Source: Frigidibacter albus (GTDB lineage: Bacteria; Pseudomonadota; Alphaproteobacteria; Rhodobacterales; Rhodobacteraceae). From it: 64,000 bases of DNA. Shown here one piece after another: positions 30,890 to 39,867 of this stretch. Each line of letters opens with the position of its first letter. Positions within the stretch are counted from its first letter, which is position 1. The notes beneath the pieces were generated by a model. It saw only the letters and a list, made by a program, of their open reading frames with translations, was not told where the DNA came from and did no database searches. The translations under genes and the position numbers were made by a program. Where the stretch lies: positions 186,001 through 250,000 of the forward strand of contig NZ_JAAAUC010000003.1 of NCBI RefSeq assembly GCF_009908165.1, read 5' to 3'.

Positions 30890-31789
30890 ATGACACGGCT
30901 GACCGCAAAGGACTTTCCGGCAGAGCTGCTGGAGCTTTACGATTTCTACGCCCATGGCCGCATCACCAAGCGCGAGTTTCTGGACCGCGCCGGCAAGTTC
31001 GCCATTGGCGGGCTGACCGCGGCGGCGCTGCTGTCCTCGCTGATGCCGAACTACGCGCTGGCGCAGCAGGTGATGTTCACCGATCCCGAGATCGTGGCGG
31101 AATACATCACCTACCCCTCGCCGAACGGCCATGGCGAGGTGCGCGGCTATCTGGTGCGCCCGGCGGTCGATGGCGTGGCAATCGCCGATGCGAAGCCAGG
31201 CGTCGTGGTGGTGCATGAGAATCGCGGGCTGAACCCCTATATCGAGGATGTGGCGCGGCGGCTGGCCAAGGCGGGATTTGTGGCGCTGGCGCCCGACGGG
31301 CTCACCTCGGTCGGCGGTTATCCCGGCAATGACGAGCAGGGGCGAGAATTGCAGCGGCAGGTCGATCCGGCGCTGCTGATGAACGATTTCTTTGCCGCGG
31401 TGGAATGGCTGATGGCCAGCGAGCTGACGACCGGCAAGGTTGGCATCACCGGGTTCTGCTATGGCGGCGGCGTGTCGAATGCGGCGGCGGTGGCCTATCC
31501 CGAACTGGCGGCGGCGGTGCCGTTCTACGGCCGGCAGGCGCCCGTCGCCGACGTGCCGAAGATCGAGGCGCCCCTGCTTTTGCAATTCGCCGAGACGGAT
31601 GAGAACGTCAATGCCGGCTGGCCTGCCTACGAGGCGGCGCTGAAAGAGCATGGCAAGACCTATGAGGCGCACATCTATCCGGGCACCAACCACGGCTTCC
31701 ACAACGATTCCACCCCGCGCTATGACGAGCCGGCGGCGAAACTGGCCTGGGAGCGGACGCTGGACTGGTTCAACCGCTATCTGGTGTGA
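30890..31789 (+). CDS. Exported dienelactone hydrolase family protein
   Basis: Alpha/beta hydrolase of 299 residues. The N-terminal 60 residues ([18 protein letters not shown] then a hydrophobic run to ALAQQ) are a signal-like region known in exported members of this family. The catalytic core has the nucleophile motif GFCYGGG (Cys near 187), an Asp near 238 and His in [10 protein letters not shown] near 273, giving the Cys-His-Asp triad of dienelactone hydrolases. A GGGAGGA site precedes ATG 30890. The substrate is unknown. A strong hairpin follows the stop codon. Confidence 0.85.
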   Translation: MTRLTAKDFPAELLELYDFYAHGRITKREFLDRAGKFAIGGLTAAALLSSLMPNYALAQQVMFTDPEIVAEYITYPSPNGHGEVRGYLVRPAVDGVAIADAKPGVVVVHENRGLNPYIEDVARRLAKAGFVALAPDGLTSVGGYPGNDEQGRELQRQVDPALLMNDFFAAVEWLMASELTTGKVGITGFCYGGGVSNAAAVAYPELAAAVPFYGRQAPVADVPKIEAPLLLQFAETDENVNAGWPAYEAALKEHGKTYEAHIYPGTNHGFHNDSTPRYDEPAAKLAWERTLDWFNRYLV

Positions 31790-31804
31790 CGCTTCTGCGC
31801 CCCT

Positions 31805-31834
31805 CTTGCCCCGCGGAATGCGCCGCGGGGCAAG
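31805..31834. terminator. Hairpin between convergent genes
   Basis: Perfect 12-bp inverted repeat (31805-31816 with 31823-31834, loop of 6) just after the dienelactone hydrolase stop and just before the end of the convergent phnE gene. It lacks a T-run on either strand, so termination efficiency is uncertain. Confidence 0.55.
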
Positions 31835-31842
31835 GGACAGGC

Positions 31843-32646
31843 TTAGATGATCGCGGCCCGCACCTTGGCAGACACCCATTCCGACAGCACCACCGTCGCC
31901 AGGATCACAAGCAGGATCAGCGTCACCTGCGGCCAGGCGAGGGTGTTGAGCGAGTTCTGCAGCTTCAGCCCCAGCCCGCCGGCGCCGACGAGGCCGAGGA
32001 TCGCGCTTTCGCGGATGTTGATGTCCCAGCGGAACACGGTGATCCCCCAGAAGGCGGGCAGGATCTGCGGCACGATGGCGTAGTTCAGCACCTGCGCCTG
32101 GCTGGCGCCGGTGGCGGTGATCGCCTCGACCTGCCGGATGTCGGTTTCCTCGATCCCCTCATAGAGCAGCTTGCCGATGAAGCCGATCGACCGCAGGCCG
32201 ATGGCGATGATCCCGGCCAGCAGCCCCGGGCCAAGGATGGCGACCAGCAGCAGCGCCCAGATCAGCGAGTTTATCGAGCGCGAGGCGACGATGATGAACA
32301 GCGCAATGGGGCGCAGGATCAGCGGGAAGGGCGAGGTGTTGCGCGCGGCCATGAAAGCTACCGGCACCGCCAGGATCACCCCCAGCAGCGTGCCAAGCGT
32401 CGCCATGTTCAGCGTGTCCCACAGCGGCACCATCAGCTCGCCCAGATAGGACCAGCGCGGCGGCCACATCCGCCCGCCGATATCGGCCGCCTGCTTGGGT
32501 GCATCCTGCACGAACATCCAGATCGTGCGCTCGTTCATCACCTGCCAGCACCAGACGAACAGCGCGACAAGGCACAGCCAGCCGAACCACAGCGCCAGCC
32601 GGGCCTTCGGGCTGCGGAACTGCCAGCTTGCGGGGAAATCGCTCAT
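31843..32646 (-). CDS. phnE: Phosphonate ABC transporter permease
   Basis: Inner-membrane permease of 267 residues, PhnE type. About six hydrophobic segments and the cytoplasmic loop QVEAITATGASQAQVLNYAIVPQ (in parts), the coupling motif for the ATPase. It is the second of two adjacent phnE genes; its start overlaps the stop of the first by four bases. Imports phosphonate or a related organophosphorus compound across the inner membrane. Confidence 0.9.
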   Translation of the reverse strand: MSDFPASWQFRSPKARLALWFGWLCLVALFVWCWQVMNERTIWMFVQDAPKQAADIGGRMWPPRWSYLGELMVPLWDTLNMATLGTLLGVILAVPVAFMAARNTSPFPLILRPIALFIIVASRSINSLIWALLLVAILGPGLLAGIIAIGLRSIGFIGKLLYEGIEETDIRQVEAITATGASQAQVLNYAIVPQILPAFWGITVFRWDINIRESAILGLVGAGGLGLKLQNSLNTLAWPQVTLILLVILATVVLSEWVSAKVRAAII

Positions 32647-33443
32647 TGCAGGAATTTCCTCAGATAGCTGGAGCTGTATTCGGCCACCATCACCAGCGCG
32701 ATGATCATCAGCAGGATCGCCCCGGCGCTGTCATATTCATAGCGGTCGATGGCGGTGTTCAGCGTGGCGCCGATGCCGCCCGCCCCGACGATGCCGATCA
32801 CCGCGCTTTCGCGGAAGTTGATGTCGAGCCGGTAGAGCGACAGGCCGATCAGCCGCGGCATCACCTGCGGCTGGATGGCGTAGTTGATCAGCTGCGCCCA
32901 GGAGGCGCCGGTGGCGCGGATCGCCTCGGCCTGCGCCTCGTCGATATCCTCGATATCCTCGGCCAGCAGCTTCGAGATGAAGCCGATGGTGGCGAAAGAC
33001 AGCGTCAGGAAGCCGGCGAAGGGGCCAAAGCCGAACATCGCCACGAAGAAGATGGCAACGATGATCTCCTGCAGCGCGCGGCTGATGGCGATGATGCTGC
33101 GGCAGATCGCGTAGATCCAGGCCGGGGCCACGTTGCGCGCCGCGCCGATGCCGATGGGGATGGAAATGGCGACGCCGACGACGGTGGATGTCAACGTCAT
33201 CGTCAGGCTCTCGATCAGGCCCTGGCTGATGTCGCGCCAGCGGCTGGAGAAGTCGGGCGACAGGAACCCCATGAGGAAGCGCATCCCGCGCTCGCCGCCC
33301 TCGGCGATCCGCGCCCAGCTGACTTCCAGCGTGCCGATGGCGAAGACCAGATAGATCAGCGCCGCCAGCTGCAGCCCGATGCGCCAGCCGCGATGGGTGA
33401 AGATCTGCGGCGGGCGCCGCCATGTGGTCGGATAGGTGGTCAT
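32643..33443 (-). CDS. phnE: Phosphonate ABC transporter permease
   Basis: Inner-membrane permease of 266 residues, paralogous to the next gene, with the coupling loop [19 protein letters not shown]. Two distinct PhnE proteins per system are common in alphaproteobacteria and probably form a heterodimer. The start overlaps the phnC stop by four bases. Confidence 0.9.
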   Translation of the reverse strand: MTTYPTTWRRPPQIFTHRGWRIGLQLAALIYLVFAIGTLEVSWARIAEGGERGMRFLMGFLSPDFSSRWRDISQGLIESLTMTLTSTVVGVAISIPIGIGAARNVAPAWIYAICRSIIAISRALQEIIVAIFFVAMFGFGPFAGFLTLSFATIGFISKLLAEDIEDIDEAQAEAIRATGASWAQLINYAIQPQVMPRLIGLSLYRLDINFRESAVIGIVGAGGIGATLNTAIDRYEYDSAGAILLMIIALVMVAEYSSSYLRKFLQ

Positions 33444-34261
33444 GCCGGCAGCACCGACAGCCGGCGCAGCGCGTCCGCCTCGGCGTCCTTGTCATCCTCA
33501 TGGCCCTTGCGCATCGCGGTCCAGTCTTCAGACCCGTAGATCTCGGTCAGGGCGCTTTCGGTCAGTTGCGCAGGCGTGCCGTCAAAGACCACCTGCCCGG
33601 CGCGCAGCCCGATGATGCGCTGCATGAACTGCTGCGCCAGCGGCACGTCATGGATGTTGACGATGGCGGGCAGGCCGGATTCGGTGCAGATCTCGACCAG
33701 AAGCCGCATGATCTGGCGGCTCGTCTTGGGGTCGAGGCTGGCGGTGGGTTCATCGACCAGCAGCAGTTCCGGCTCCTGCGCCAGGGCCCGCGCGATGCCG
33801 ACCCGCTGGCGCTGGCCGCCGGAAAGTGCATCGGCGCGCTTGTCGGCATGGGTCATCAGGCCGACACGGTCCAGCAGGCGGTAAGCGCGCTGGATATCGG
33901 CGGGCGGGAAGCGGCGGGTGAAGCTGGCCCAGAAGCCGACATAGCCGAGCCGGCCCGACAGCACGTTCTCCATCACGCTCAGCCGCTCGACCAGCGCATA
34001 TTCCTGAAAGATCATCCCGATCCGGCGCCGCTGCGCCCGCAGGTCGCGCACGCCAAGCCCGGTCAGGTCGCGCCCGCCCAGGACGATCCGCCCCGAGGTC
34101 GGCTCCACCAGCCGGTTGATGCAGCGGATCAGCGTCGACTTGCCGGCGCCCGAAGGCCCGATCAGCCCGACGATCTGGCCCTTGGGGACAGAGAAGCTGA
34201 CATCGCTGAGCGCGGTGTCGCCGGTCTTGTAGGTCTTGGTCAGGCCCTGAAGCTCTAGCAT
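33440..34261 (-). CDS. phnC: Phosphonate ABC transporter ATPase
   Basis: ATP-binding subunit of 273 residues: Walker [10 protein letters not shown] at about 34-42, signature LSGGQRQR near 144, and Walker B LLLVDEP. ATG 34261 begins the usual MLELQGLTK start; the frame opens further upstream but only through the hairpin region. It follows phnD after a short gap containing a strong stem-loop. Confidence 0.92.
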   Translation of the reverse strand: MLELQGLTKTYKTGDTALSDVSFSVPKGQIVGLIGPSGAGKSTLIRCINRLVEPTSGRIVLGGRDLTGLGVRDLRAQRRRIGMIFQEYALVERLSVMENVLSGRLGYVGFWASFTRRFPPADIQRAYRLLDRVGLMTHADKRADALSGGQRQRVGIARALAQEPELLLVDEPTASLDPKTSRQIMRLLVEICTESGLPAIVNIHDVPLAQQFMQRIIGLRAGQVVFDGTPAQLTESALTEIYGSEDWTAMRKGHEDDKDAEADALRRLSVLPA

Positions 34262-34284
34262 CGTGCATCCTGTCTGGCAGACAT

Positions 34285-34313
34285 GAAAATGCGGGCACGG
34301 GGCCCGCATTTTC
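34285..34313 (-). promoter_or_regulatory. Stem-loop between phnD and phnC
   Basis: Perfect 12-bp inverted repeat (34285-34296 with 34302-34313, loop of 5). It lies in the phnD-phnC gap, 24 bases before the phnC start. Position and strength fit the usual arrangement in binding-protein operons, where such a hairpin lowers read-through or protects the binding-protein message so that more of it is made than of the membrane parts. Confidence 0.6.
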
Positions 34314-34328
34314 GTTTGACTGTAGCGT

Positions 34329-35282
34329 TTACTGGCAGGCGTAGGACACGCCGGTCGCTTCGTCGATCTGACGGATCACCGACCAGTTGTCCTTGAAGGT
34401 GATCGGGATGAACTGCTCTTCGCCCGACTTCGAGAACTCTTCGGCCAGCGAGGTGCCTTCCCAGTTGAAGCCGAAGAAGCCTTCCTTGATCTTCTCCTGC
34501 AGTTCCGGCGTCAGGTTGTGCGCAACGCCGTAACCGGTGGTCGGGAAGGTTTCCGACTTGTAGATCGACACGATCTGATCGGCCTTGATCACGTCACGCT
34601 CGACCATCCGGGTCATCACCGAGTTGGCGATGGCAGCAGCCGGGTAGTCCTTGTTGGCAACGCCGAGGATCGAGTTGTCATGCTTGCCCGAGAACACCGG
34701 CTCGAAGTCGGTGCCGGCTACAAGGTTGTATTCAGCCTGCAGCAGCGCCGACGGAGCCTTGAAGCCAGAGTTCGAGGTTTCCGAGGTGAAGGCCAGTTGC
34801 TTGCCCTTCAGGTCTTCGACCTTCTCGATGCCCGAGCCGGGATAGGTGATGATTTCCATCTCGTAGCCGAAGCTGCCATCGGCGGCGGCCATCATGGCGA
34901 AGGGGCGGAAGCCGGCGCAGGCGACGGCCAGCGGGTTCGACCCGGTGTTGAAGCCCGAGATATGCAGACGGCCAGCGCGCATCGCCTCGATCTGGGCGGC
35001 GTTGGAGTCGATCGGGAAGAACTGCACGGTCTTGCCGGTGACTTCTTCCATGTTGGTGATGAAATCGGCCCAGGCTTCGGCATAGACGGCCGGATCTTCG
35101 ACCGGGGTATAGGCGAAGATCAGGGTGTCGGGATCGACCAGTTCCGACGCATCGGTCGGGATGTCGGCGATCATGTCGCCATCGGCGTCGGTGTAGCGCG
35201 AGTCGAGAGCGAATTCGGCAACGGCCGGGAAGGCTGCAAGCGAAAGGGCGGTGGCTGCGAGAAGGGCGCGGATGGTCATCAT
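34329..35282 (-). CDS. phnD: Phosphonate ABC transporter substrate-binding protein
   Basis: Periplasmic protein of 317 residues with a cleavable signal peptide ending AVA near residue 21, then a PhnD-type core ([33 protein letters not shown]). First gene of the phnD-phnC-phnE-phnE importer. No C-P lyase or other phosphonate-degrading genes are in the window, so the cargo may be phosphonate, phosphite or a phosphate ester. AGGAGCAC precedes the tandem ATGs. Confidence 0.9.
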   Translation of the reverse strand: MMTIRALLAATALSLAAFPAVAEFALDSRYTDADGDMIADIPTDASELVDPDTLIFAYTPVEDPAVYAEAWADFITNMEEVTGKTVQFFPIDSNAAQIEAMRAGRLHISGFNTGSNPLAVACAGFRPFAMMAAADGSFGYEMEIITYPGSGIEKVEDLKGKQLAFTSETSNSGFKAPSALLQAEYNLVAGTDFEPVFSGKHDNSILGVANKDYPAAAIANSVMTRMVERDVIKADQIVSIYKSETFPTTGYGVAHNLTPELQEKIKEGFFGFNWEGTSLAEEFSKSGEEQFIPITFKDNWSVIRQIDEATGVSYACQ

Positions 35283-35353
35283 GTGCTCCTGTTCCGAGAA
35301 AAGGGTATCAGGCAGTCCCTAGGCGAGGGATGTGACGTGCGGCCAACGGCGTT

Positions 35354-35371
35354 GTAACGGAAAGATGACAA
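35354..35371 (-). promoter_or_regulatory. Candidate Pho box upstream of phnD
   Basis: On the minus strand this reads TTGTCAT-CTTT-CCGTTAC: two heptamers 11 bases apart that match the PhoB-site half CTGTCAT at six and about four to five positions. It sits 72 bases before the phnD start. PhoB control of phosphonate uptake is well known; this site is a visual match only, and no clear -10 is placed at the expected distance. Confidence 0.35.
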
Positions 35372-35437
35372 TGAATGCGCGCTGGCGCAACCCTGGTCCC
35401 CGGCGGAACCCGGCAGAGGACGGGACGTTGGGGCCGC

Positions 35438-36451
35438 ATGCAGGACAGAACCCCAACCCGCCGCACCATCTCGCTTGTCGTTCTTGCGGCTGCGCTGATC
35501 CTCCTCCTTCTTGTCGCGCCCGATGTGCTGCTGGTGATCTTCGCCGGCATCCTCTTCGCCGTGTTCTTTGGCGGAGGCGGCGGTTGGATCGCCCGCAAGA
35601 CCGGGATGCCGCGGCCCTTGGGGATCGGCCTTTTCATCTTGCTGATCCTCATCGCCCTCGGTGGCGCGATGCTGGGTTTTGCCCCCGCGATGGCCGAGCA
35701 GTTCGACCAGTTGACCGAGGAGATCCCCGCCGCCTTCGAAAGCCTGCGCGAGCGGGTGGAGCAATACAGCTGGGGCCAGCGCCTGACCGACGCCATCGAC
35801 CCCTCCAGCCTGATGTCGAGCGAGAGCGGCCTTGCCGCGGCCTCGGCTGTGACCGGCACCTTCGGCGCGCTCGGCAATTTCGTCATCATGCTGTTCATCG
35901 GCATCTATGGCGCACTGGATCCCGGGCTTTACCGGTCCGGCGTTCTGGCGCTGCTGGCGCCCTCGCTGCGGCCCCGGGCGGATGAGGTGATGGACAAGGC
36001 GGGCAATACTCTGCGCAGCTGGCTGACGGCGCAGCTGATGGCGATGACGGCGGTGGGCGTGCTGACCGGGCTGGGGCTGTGGCTGATCGGAATCCCGCTG
36101 GCGTTCATCCTTGGCCTGATTGCGGGGCTGCTGGCCTTCATCCCCAATATCGGCCCGGTGCTGGCGGCGGTGCCCGGGATCTTGCTGGCCTTCCCCGAGG
36201 GGCAAAGCACCGTGCTGATGGTGCTCGGCGTCTATGTCGCGGTGCAGGCGCTGGAGAGCTACATCCTCACCCCGCTGATCCAGCAGGAAAAAGTCTCGCT
36301 GCCTCCCGCGCTGATCATCACCGCGCAGCTGCTGCTGGGGGTGCTGTTCGGCATCCTCGGCCTCGCGATGGCGACGCCCTTGGCGGCCGTCGGCATGACG
36401 CTGATCGGCGCACTTTATGTCGACGACTATCTGGAACGGGAGCGGGCGTGA
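35438..36451 (+). CDS. AI-2E family (PerM-like) transporter
   Basis: Inner-membrane protein of 337 residues. Hydrophobic segments near 12-45 and 55-85, a periplasmic middle region (about 85-140), then a cluster of segments with the conserved FIPNIGPVLAAVPG near 229-242 and a C-terminal PLAAVGMTLIGALYVDDYL. The family was named for autoinducer-2 export, but many members are ion exchangers or unknown. ATG 35438 chosen because the first hydrophobic segment follows shortly. Divergent from phnD. Confidence 0.8.
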   Translation: MQDRTPTRRTISLVVLAAALILLLLVAPDVLLVIFAGILFAVFFGGGGGWIARKTGMPRPLGIGLFILLILIALGGAMLGFAPAMAEQFDQLTEEIPAAFESLRERVEQYSWGQRLTDAIDPSSLMSSESGLAAASAVTGTFGALGNFVIMLFIGIYGALDPGLYRSGVLALLAPSLRPRADEVMDKAGNTLRSWLTAQLMAMTAVGVLTGLGLWLIGIPLAFILGLIAGLLAFIPNIGPVLAAVPGILLAFPEGQSTVLMVLGVYVAVQALESYILTPLIQQEKVSLPPALIITAQLLLGVLFGILGLAMATPLAAVGMTLIGALYVDDYLERERA

Positions 36452-36554
36452 CTGCCAGCCCGGCCCAATTTTCCGGAACATCGGGCGCCGGCAGGGGTTG
36501 GGTTCGCAGAGGGGCGCTTGTCCCATGCAACAGACCTGGAGCTAGGAGACGACC

Positions 36555-36641
36555 ATGCTGAAATTCATCGGTGGCACCATCGGTATCATCTTCCTGATCG
36601 GGCTGGCCGTTGTCGTCGGCCTGCTGATGCTGATCTTCTGA
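36555..36641 (+). CDS. 28-residue single-helix membrane microprotein
   Basis: A 28-codon ORF, Met-Leu-Lys-Phe-Ile-Gly-Gly then an almost unbroken hydrophobic run to a terminal Ile-Phe. It has an AGGAG site 6 bases upstream of the ATG and a classical intrinsic terminator starting 8 bases after its stop. Those two signals plus the clean transmembrane pattern make it likely to be expressed. One short helix with a Gly-x-x-x-Gly-like start suggests it partners with a larger membrane protein. Function unknown. Confidence 0.65.
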   Translation: MLKFIGGTIGIIFLIGLAVVVGLLMLIF

Positions 36642-36649
36642 ACTGACGG

Positions 36650-36674
36650 GGCGGGCCGAAGGGTCCGCCTTTTT
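36650..36674 (+). terminator. Intrinsic terminator after the microprotein gene
   Basis: Stem GGCGGGCC / GGTCCGCC (36650-36657 with 36662-36669, one G-T pair), loop GAAG, followed by five T residues. A textbook rho-independent terminator on the plus strand. Confidence 0.8.
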
Positions 36675-36697
36675 CACGTCCATTGACACTAGGAAGT

Positions 36698-36772
36698 TGG
36701 CTGGGGCGCCAGGATTCGAACCTGGGTATGTCGGTACCAAAAACCGATGCCTTACCACTTGGCGACGCCCCA
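36698..36772 (-). tRNA. trnQ: tRNA-Gln (anticodon UUG)
   Basis: On the minus strand the 75-base gene starts TGGGGCG and ends with the paired acceptor arm, the discriminator G and an encoded CCA. The anticodon stem TCGGT/ACCGA encloses the loop TTTTGGT, giving anticodon TTG. The T-arm contains GGTTCGAATCC. All four arms pair normally. Confidence 0.95.
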
Positions 36773-36892
36773 ACTGGCGCGCTGTTTACTCAAGCCGCCG
36801 GGGGGCCGCAAGCCTAAAAATCGGCGGGCGAGGCTGGTGGCACATTCTTCTGTCACATTGCACGCCGGGCGCGCCGGGGCTAAGGGCAGGGG

Positions 36893-38077
36893 ATGGAAAC
36901 TGCAGACGTCCTGATCCTCGGAGCCGGCGCGGCCGGCCTCTTTGCCGCAGCCGAGGCCGGGCGGCGCGGGCGGCGCGTCATCGTGCTTGATCATGCCGTG
37001 CGGCCGGGCGAAAAGATCCGGATTTCCGGCGGCGGACGCTGCAATTTCACCAACCTGTCCACGGCGCCCGAACGATTCCTGTCGAAAAATCCGAGGTTTG
37101 CACTTTCTGCCCTGCGGCGGTTCACCCCGCAGGATTTCATCGCGCGCATCGATGCCGCCGGGATCGCCTGGCATGAGAAAACCCTCGGCCAGCTGTTCTG
37201 CGACGGCAAGGCCACGCAGATCGTGGACATGCTGCTGACCGGCGCAGCCCGGGCCGGGGCGCAGCTGGTGACCGGGGCAGAAATCGGCGCGGTGCGGCGG
37301 GAGGGCGGGCGGTTCACCGTGGAGTCCTCGCGCGGGAGCTTTGCCGGGGACAGCCTGATCGTGGCGACGGGGGGCAAGTCGATCCCGAAAATCGGGGCGT
37401 CCGGGCTGGGGTACAAGGTCGCGGAACAGTTCGGTTTGCCGGTGCTGGAAACACGTCCGGGCCTTGTTCCCTTGACGTTTGCGGAGCAGGAGCTGGAGCG
37501 GCTGCGGCCGCTGGCGGGGGTGTCGGTGAGCGCGCGGGTGATGTCCGGCAAGACCGGGTTTGATGAGGCGCTGCTGTTCACGCATCGCGGGTTGTCGGGG
37601 CCGGCGGTGCTGCAGGTGTCCAGCTACTGGCGCGAGGGGCTGCCGATCACGGTCGATCTGGCGCGGGGGCAGGATGTGGCGGCGGCGCTGAAGGCGGCGC
37701 GGGGGGCTGCGGGACGGGTGGCGCTGCAAAGCGCGCTGGCGCGGTTGCTGCCCGAGAAGGTGGCGGCGCTGGCGCTGGCTGAGGCGGGGCTGGACGGAGG
37801 CAACCGCTTGGCAGATCAGGGAAATCCGGTTCTGGAACGGCTGGCGGCGGGCATCCATGCGTGGGTGTTGCGGCCGGTGGGAACCGAGGGTTACCGCACG
37901 GCCGAGGTGACCTTGGGCGGGGTGGAAACCGACGCGCTGGACGCCCGGACGATGGAGGCGAAGCCGGTGCCGGGGCTCTATTTCGTCGGCGAGGTGGTGG
38001 ACGTGACCGGCTGGCTGGGCGGGTACAACTTCCAGTGGGCCTGGTCCTCGGGCTGGGCGGCGGGGCAGGTGGCCTGA
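36893..38077 (+). CDS. BaiN-like NAD(P)/FAD flavoprotein
   Basis: Flavoprotein of 394 residues in the HI0933/BaiN superfamily, closest in pattern to the PP_4765-type group. The FAD motif GAGAAGLFAA is at about 8-17, KIRISGGGRCNFTN near 40-53, and the C-terminus ends with the hallmark YNFQWAWSSGWAAGQ. The reaction is unknown for most members; BaiN reduces bile-acid enones. ATG 36893 follows AGGGG. Standalone gene between the tRNA and nhaA. Confidence 0.82.
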   Translation: METADVLILGAGAAGLFAAAEAGRRGRRVIVLDHAVRPGEKIRISGGGRCNFTNLSTAPERFLSKNPRFALSALRRFTPQDFIARIDAAGIAWHEKTLGQLFCDGKATQIVDMLLTGAARAGAQLVTGAEIGAVRREGGRFTVESSRGSFAGDSLIVATGGKSIPKIGASGLGYKVAEQFGLPVLETRPGLVPLTFAEQELERLRPLAGVSVSARVMSGKTGFDEALLFTHRGLSGPAVLQVSSYWREGLPITVDLARGQDVAAALKAARGAAGRVALQSALARLLPEKVAALALAEAGLDGGNRLADQGNPVLERLAAGIHAWVLRPVGTEGYRTAEVTLGGVETDALDARTMEAKPVPGLYFVGEVVDVTGWLGGYNFQWAWSSGWAAGQVA

Positions 38078-38441
38078 CCGCGCCGCAAGCCTTTGAGTCC
38101 GTTGAAACCCCTATGTGGAACCCATGCGGAAGCGATATGTATTCCATATGCATAGGAAAAAAGCCGGAAACGGGGCGCAGGCTCTGACCACTTGGCCGCT
38201 CGCCCGGCGGCATGAGCCGTAGGGCAGGGGCCGGGGCAGCGACCCTCCTGCTGGCAAAGCCTGATGGCCCCGCGCAAGGCGGGCACAGCCCTCCGCCGGC
38301 AGCTGAAATTCTGCAAGACGCCTCTGGCCCGCCACACCCCCTACAAGGGGCCTGCGGCCAATTCACAAGGCCCTGTACGCGGTCGTTGCTCCGCTGGAAT
38401 CTATCGCTTATGCCAATGCGAAACAGGGACAAGGGGCAGAG
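38078..38441. other. Intergenic region with repeats
   Basis: 364 bases without a supportable gene. It holds a divergent family B repeat (38111-38155) and, at 38351-38366, CCTGCGGCCAATTCAC, shared exactly with the hisG downstream region, preceded in both places by a CCCCCT-rich stretch. The remainder is GC-rich with no clear promoter, although nhaA must be transcribed from here or from the flavoprotein gene. Confidence 0.55.
38111..38155. repeat. Repeat family B, copy 2 (inverted, divergent)
   Basis: On the minus strand it reads ATGCATATGGAATACATATCG, in parts, then CTTCCGCATGGGTTCCACATAG. It aligns with the slyX-hisS copy over ACATA...TCCGCATGGGTTC. It also contains its own partial dyads (ATATGTATTCCATAT). 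Confidence 0.55.
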
Positions 38442-39695
38442 ATGTATCGCGTCTGGAATTTTGTCACCACCTATTCGCTGCTGCTGCTCGGGGGCGCGCT
38501 GGTGGCCCTGCTCTGGGCCAATACCTCGCCCAACAGCTACCACGATGTCGTGGAATTCGTGCTGATCGACAACTTCATCATCGGCCACGCGCATGAGGTG
38601 AACGGCGAGATCCACCGCACGCTGACCCTGCATTATCTGGTCAATGACGTGCTGATGGCGCTGTTCTTCGCGATGGCGGCCAAGGAAGTCTGGGAAGCCA
38701 TCGTACTGGAGGAAGGCTCCTTGCGGGGGTCCAAGGCGGTCACGCCGCTGATCGCCACCGTGGGCGGGATGGTGGGGCCGGTCGCGGTCTACCTCGGCCT
38801 CGCGGCGGTGCTGGGGGTCTATGCCACGGTCAGCCAAGGATGGGCGATCCCCACCGCCACCGACATCGCCTTTTCCTACCTCGTGGGCCGCATGGTCTTT
38901 GGCGCCGGGCACCCGGCGATCCGCTTCCTTCTGCTGCTGGCGATTGCCGATGATGCGGGCGGGCTGCTGATCCTGGCGATCTTCTACCCCTCGGGCGAGC
39001 TGGCGCCGGAATGGCTGCTGCTGTCCTTCGGCGCGGCCGCCACCGTCTTCGTGCTGGCCAACTGGCTGCCGCGCTACCTGGACAGGGGCAACCAGCTGCG
39101 CCCGAACTCGACCTTCGCGCGCAAGGTGCTGTCCTTCTGGCCCTACCTCATCGCCGGCTGCCTCAGCTGGTACGGGTTCCAGCAGGCCGGCATCCACCCC
39201 GCGCTTGGCCTGCTGCCGATCGTGCCGACCATCCCCCATGCCGACCGCGGCTTCGGGATCTTCGCCGAGGCGGAGGAGCATCTGCATGACCTGCTCAACA
39301 CCATGGAACACCACCTGAAATACCCGGTGGAGATCATCTTGCTGTTCTTCGGCCTGCTGAATGCGGGGGTGGAGTTCAGCGCCATTTCCGAACCGACCTG
39401 GTTGGTGATGGCGGGCCTGCTGATCGGCAAGCCGCTGGGGATTTTGCTCATGGGCTGGGTCGGCGCGCGTCTGCTGGGCTTTGGCCTGCCCGAAGGCATG
39501 ACGATGCGCGACGTGTTCGTTCTGGGCTGCGTCGCCGCCATCGGCTTCACCGTGGCGCTGTTCGTGGCCTCGGTCGCCTTCGAGGCCGGGCCGGTGCAGG
39601 ACGCGGCCAAGATGGGCGCGCTGTTCAGCTTTGCCGCCGCGGGCATCGCCCTGCTGGCCGGCAAGCTGCTGCGCGTGCAGAAGGTCGATTACTGA
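38442..39695 (+). CDS. nhaA: Na+/H+ antiporter NhaA
   Basis: Inner-membrane antiporter of 417 residues that exchanges two H+ for one Na+ to control pH and salt. It carries the ion-site aspartates in ATDIAFSYL and IADDAGG, matching Asp133 and Asp163/164 of E. coli NhaA, with about twelve hydrophobic segments. The region corresponding to FFFLVGLEIK is changed to LFFAMAAKEVWE, placing it in a less typical NhaA branch. Followed by a terminator with a T-run. Confidence 0.9.
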   Translation: MYRVWNFVTTYSLLLLGGALVALLWANTSPNSYHDVVEFVLIDNFIIGHAHEVNGEIHRTLTLHYLVNDVLMALFFAMAAKEVWEAIVLEEGSLRGSKAVTPLIATVGGMVGPVAVYLGLAAVLGVYATVSQGWAIPTATDIAFSYLVGRMVFGAGHPAIRFLLLLAIADDAGGLLILAIFYPSGELAPEWLLLSFGAAATVFVLANWLPRYLDRGNQLRPNSTFARKVLSFWPYLIAGCLSWYGFQQAGIHPALGLLPIVPTIPHADRGFGIFAEAEEHLHDLLNTMEHHLKYPVEIILLFFGLLNAGVEFSAISEPTWLVMAGLLIGKPLGILLMGWVGARLLGFGLPEGMTMRDVFVLGCVAAIGFTVALFVASVAFEAGPVQDAAKMGALFSFAAAGIALLAGKLLRVQKVDY

Positions 39696-39702
39696 CCCGG
39701 GC

Positions 39703-39750
39703 CTTGCGCGCCGCGCTGCACCCTGCGGCGCGCAAGCCATTGGATTTTTT
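39703..39750 (+). terminator. Terminator after nhaA
   Basis: Perfect 12-bp stem (CTTGCGCGCCGC at 39703-39714 with its complement at 39725-39736), loop of 10, then a T-rich stretch ending in six T residues at 39745-39750. Confidence 0.7.
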
Positions 39751-39867
39751 GCGGCCGCTCCGCCATAATGCGGGCAGAATGGGGGGCTATGCTGCCCCCT
39801 CAACCACAGCCCGCAAGCCAGCGGGCGGCAGAACGGAACTGCGAGAGCAGGACGGGGCACAAGGCGG

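Noticed and set aside
39780-39800. Small hairpin before the KpsT-like gene as an attenuator
   Set aside because: Only a 6-7 bp GGGGGGC/GCCCCCT stem with no T-run, leader peptide or conserved feature. Such pairings are expected by chance at this GC content.
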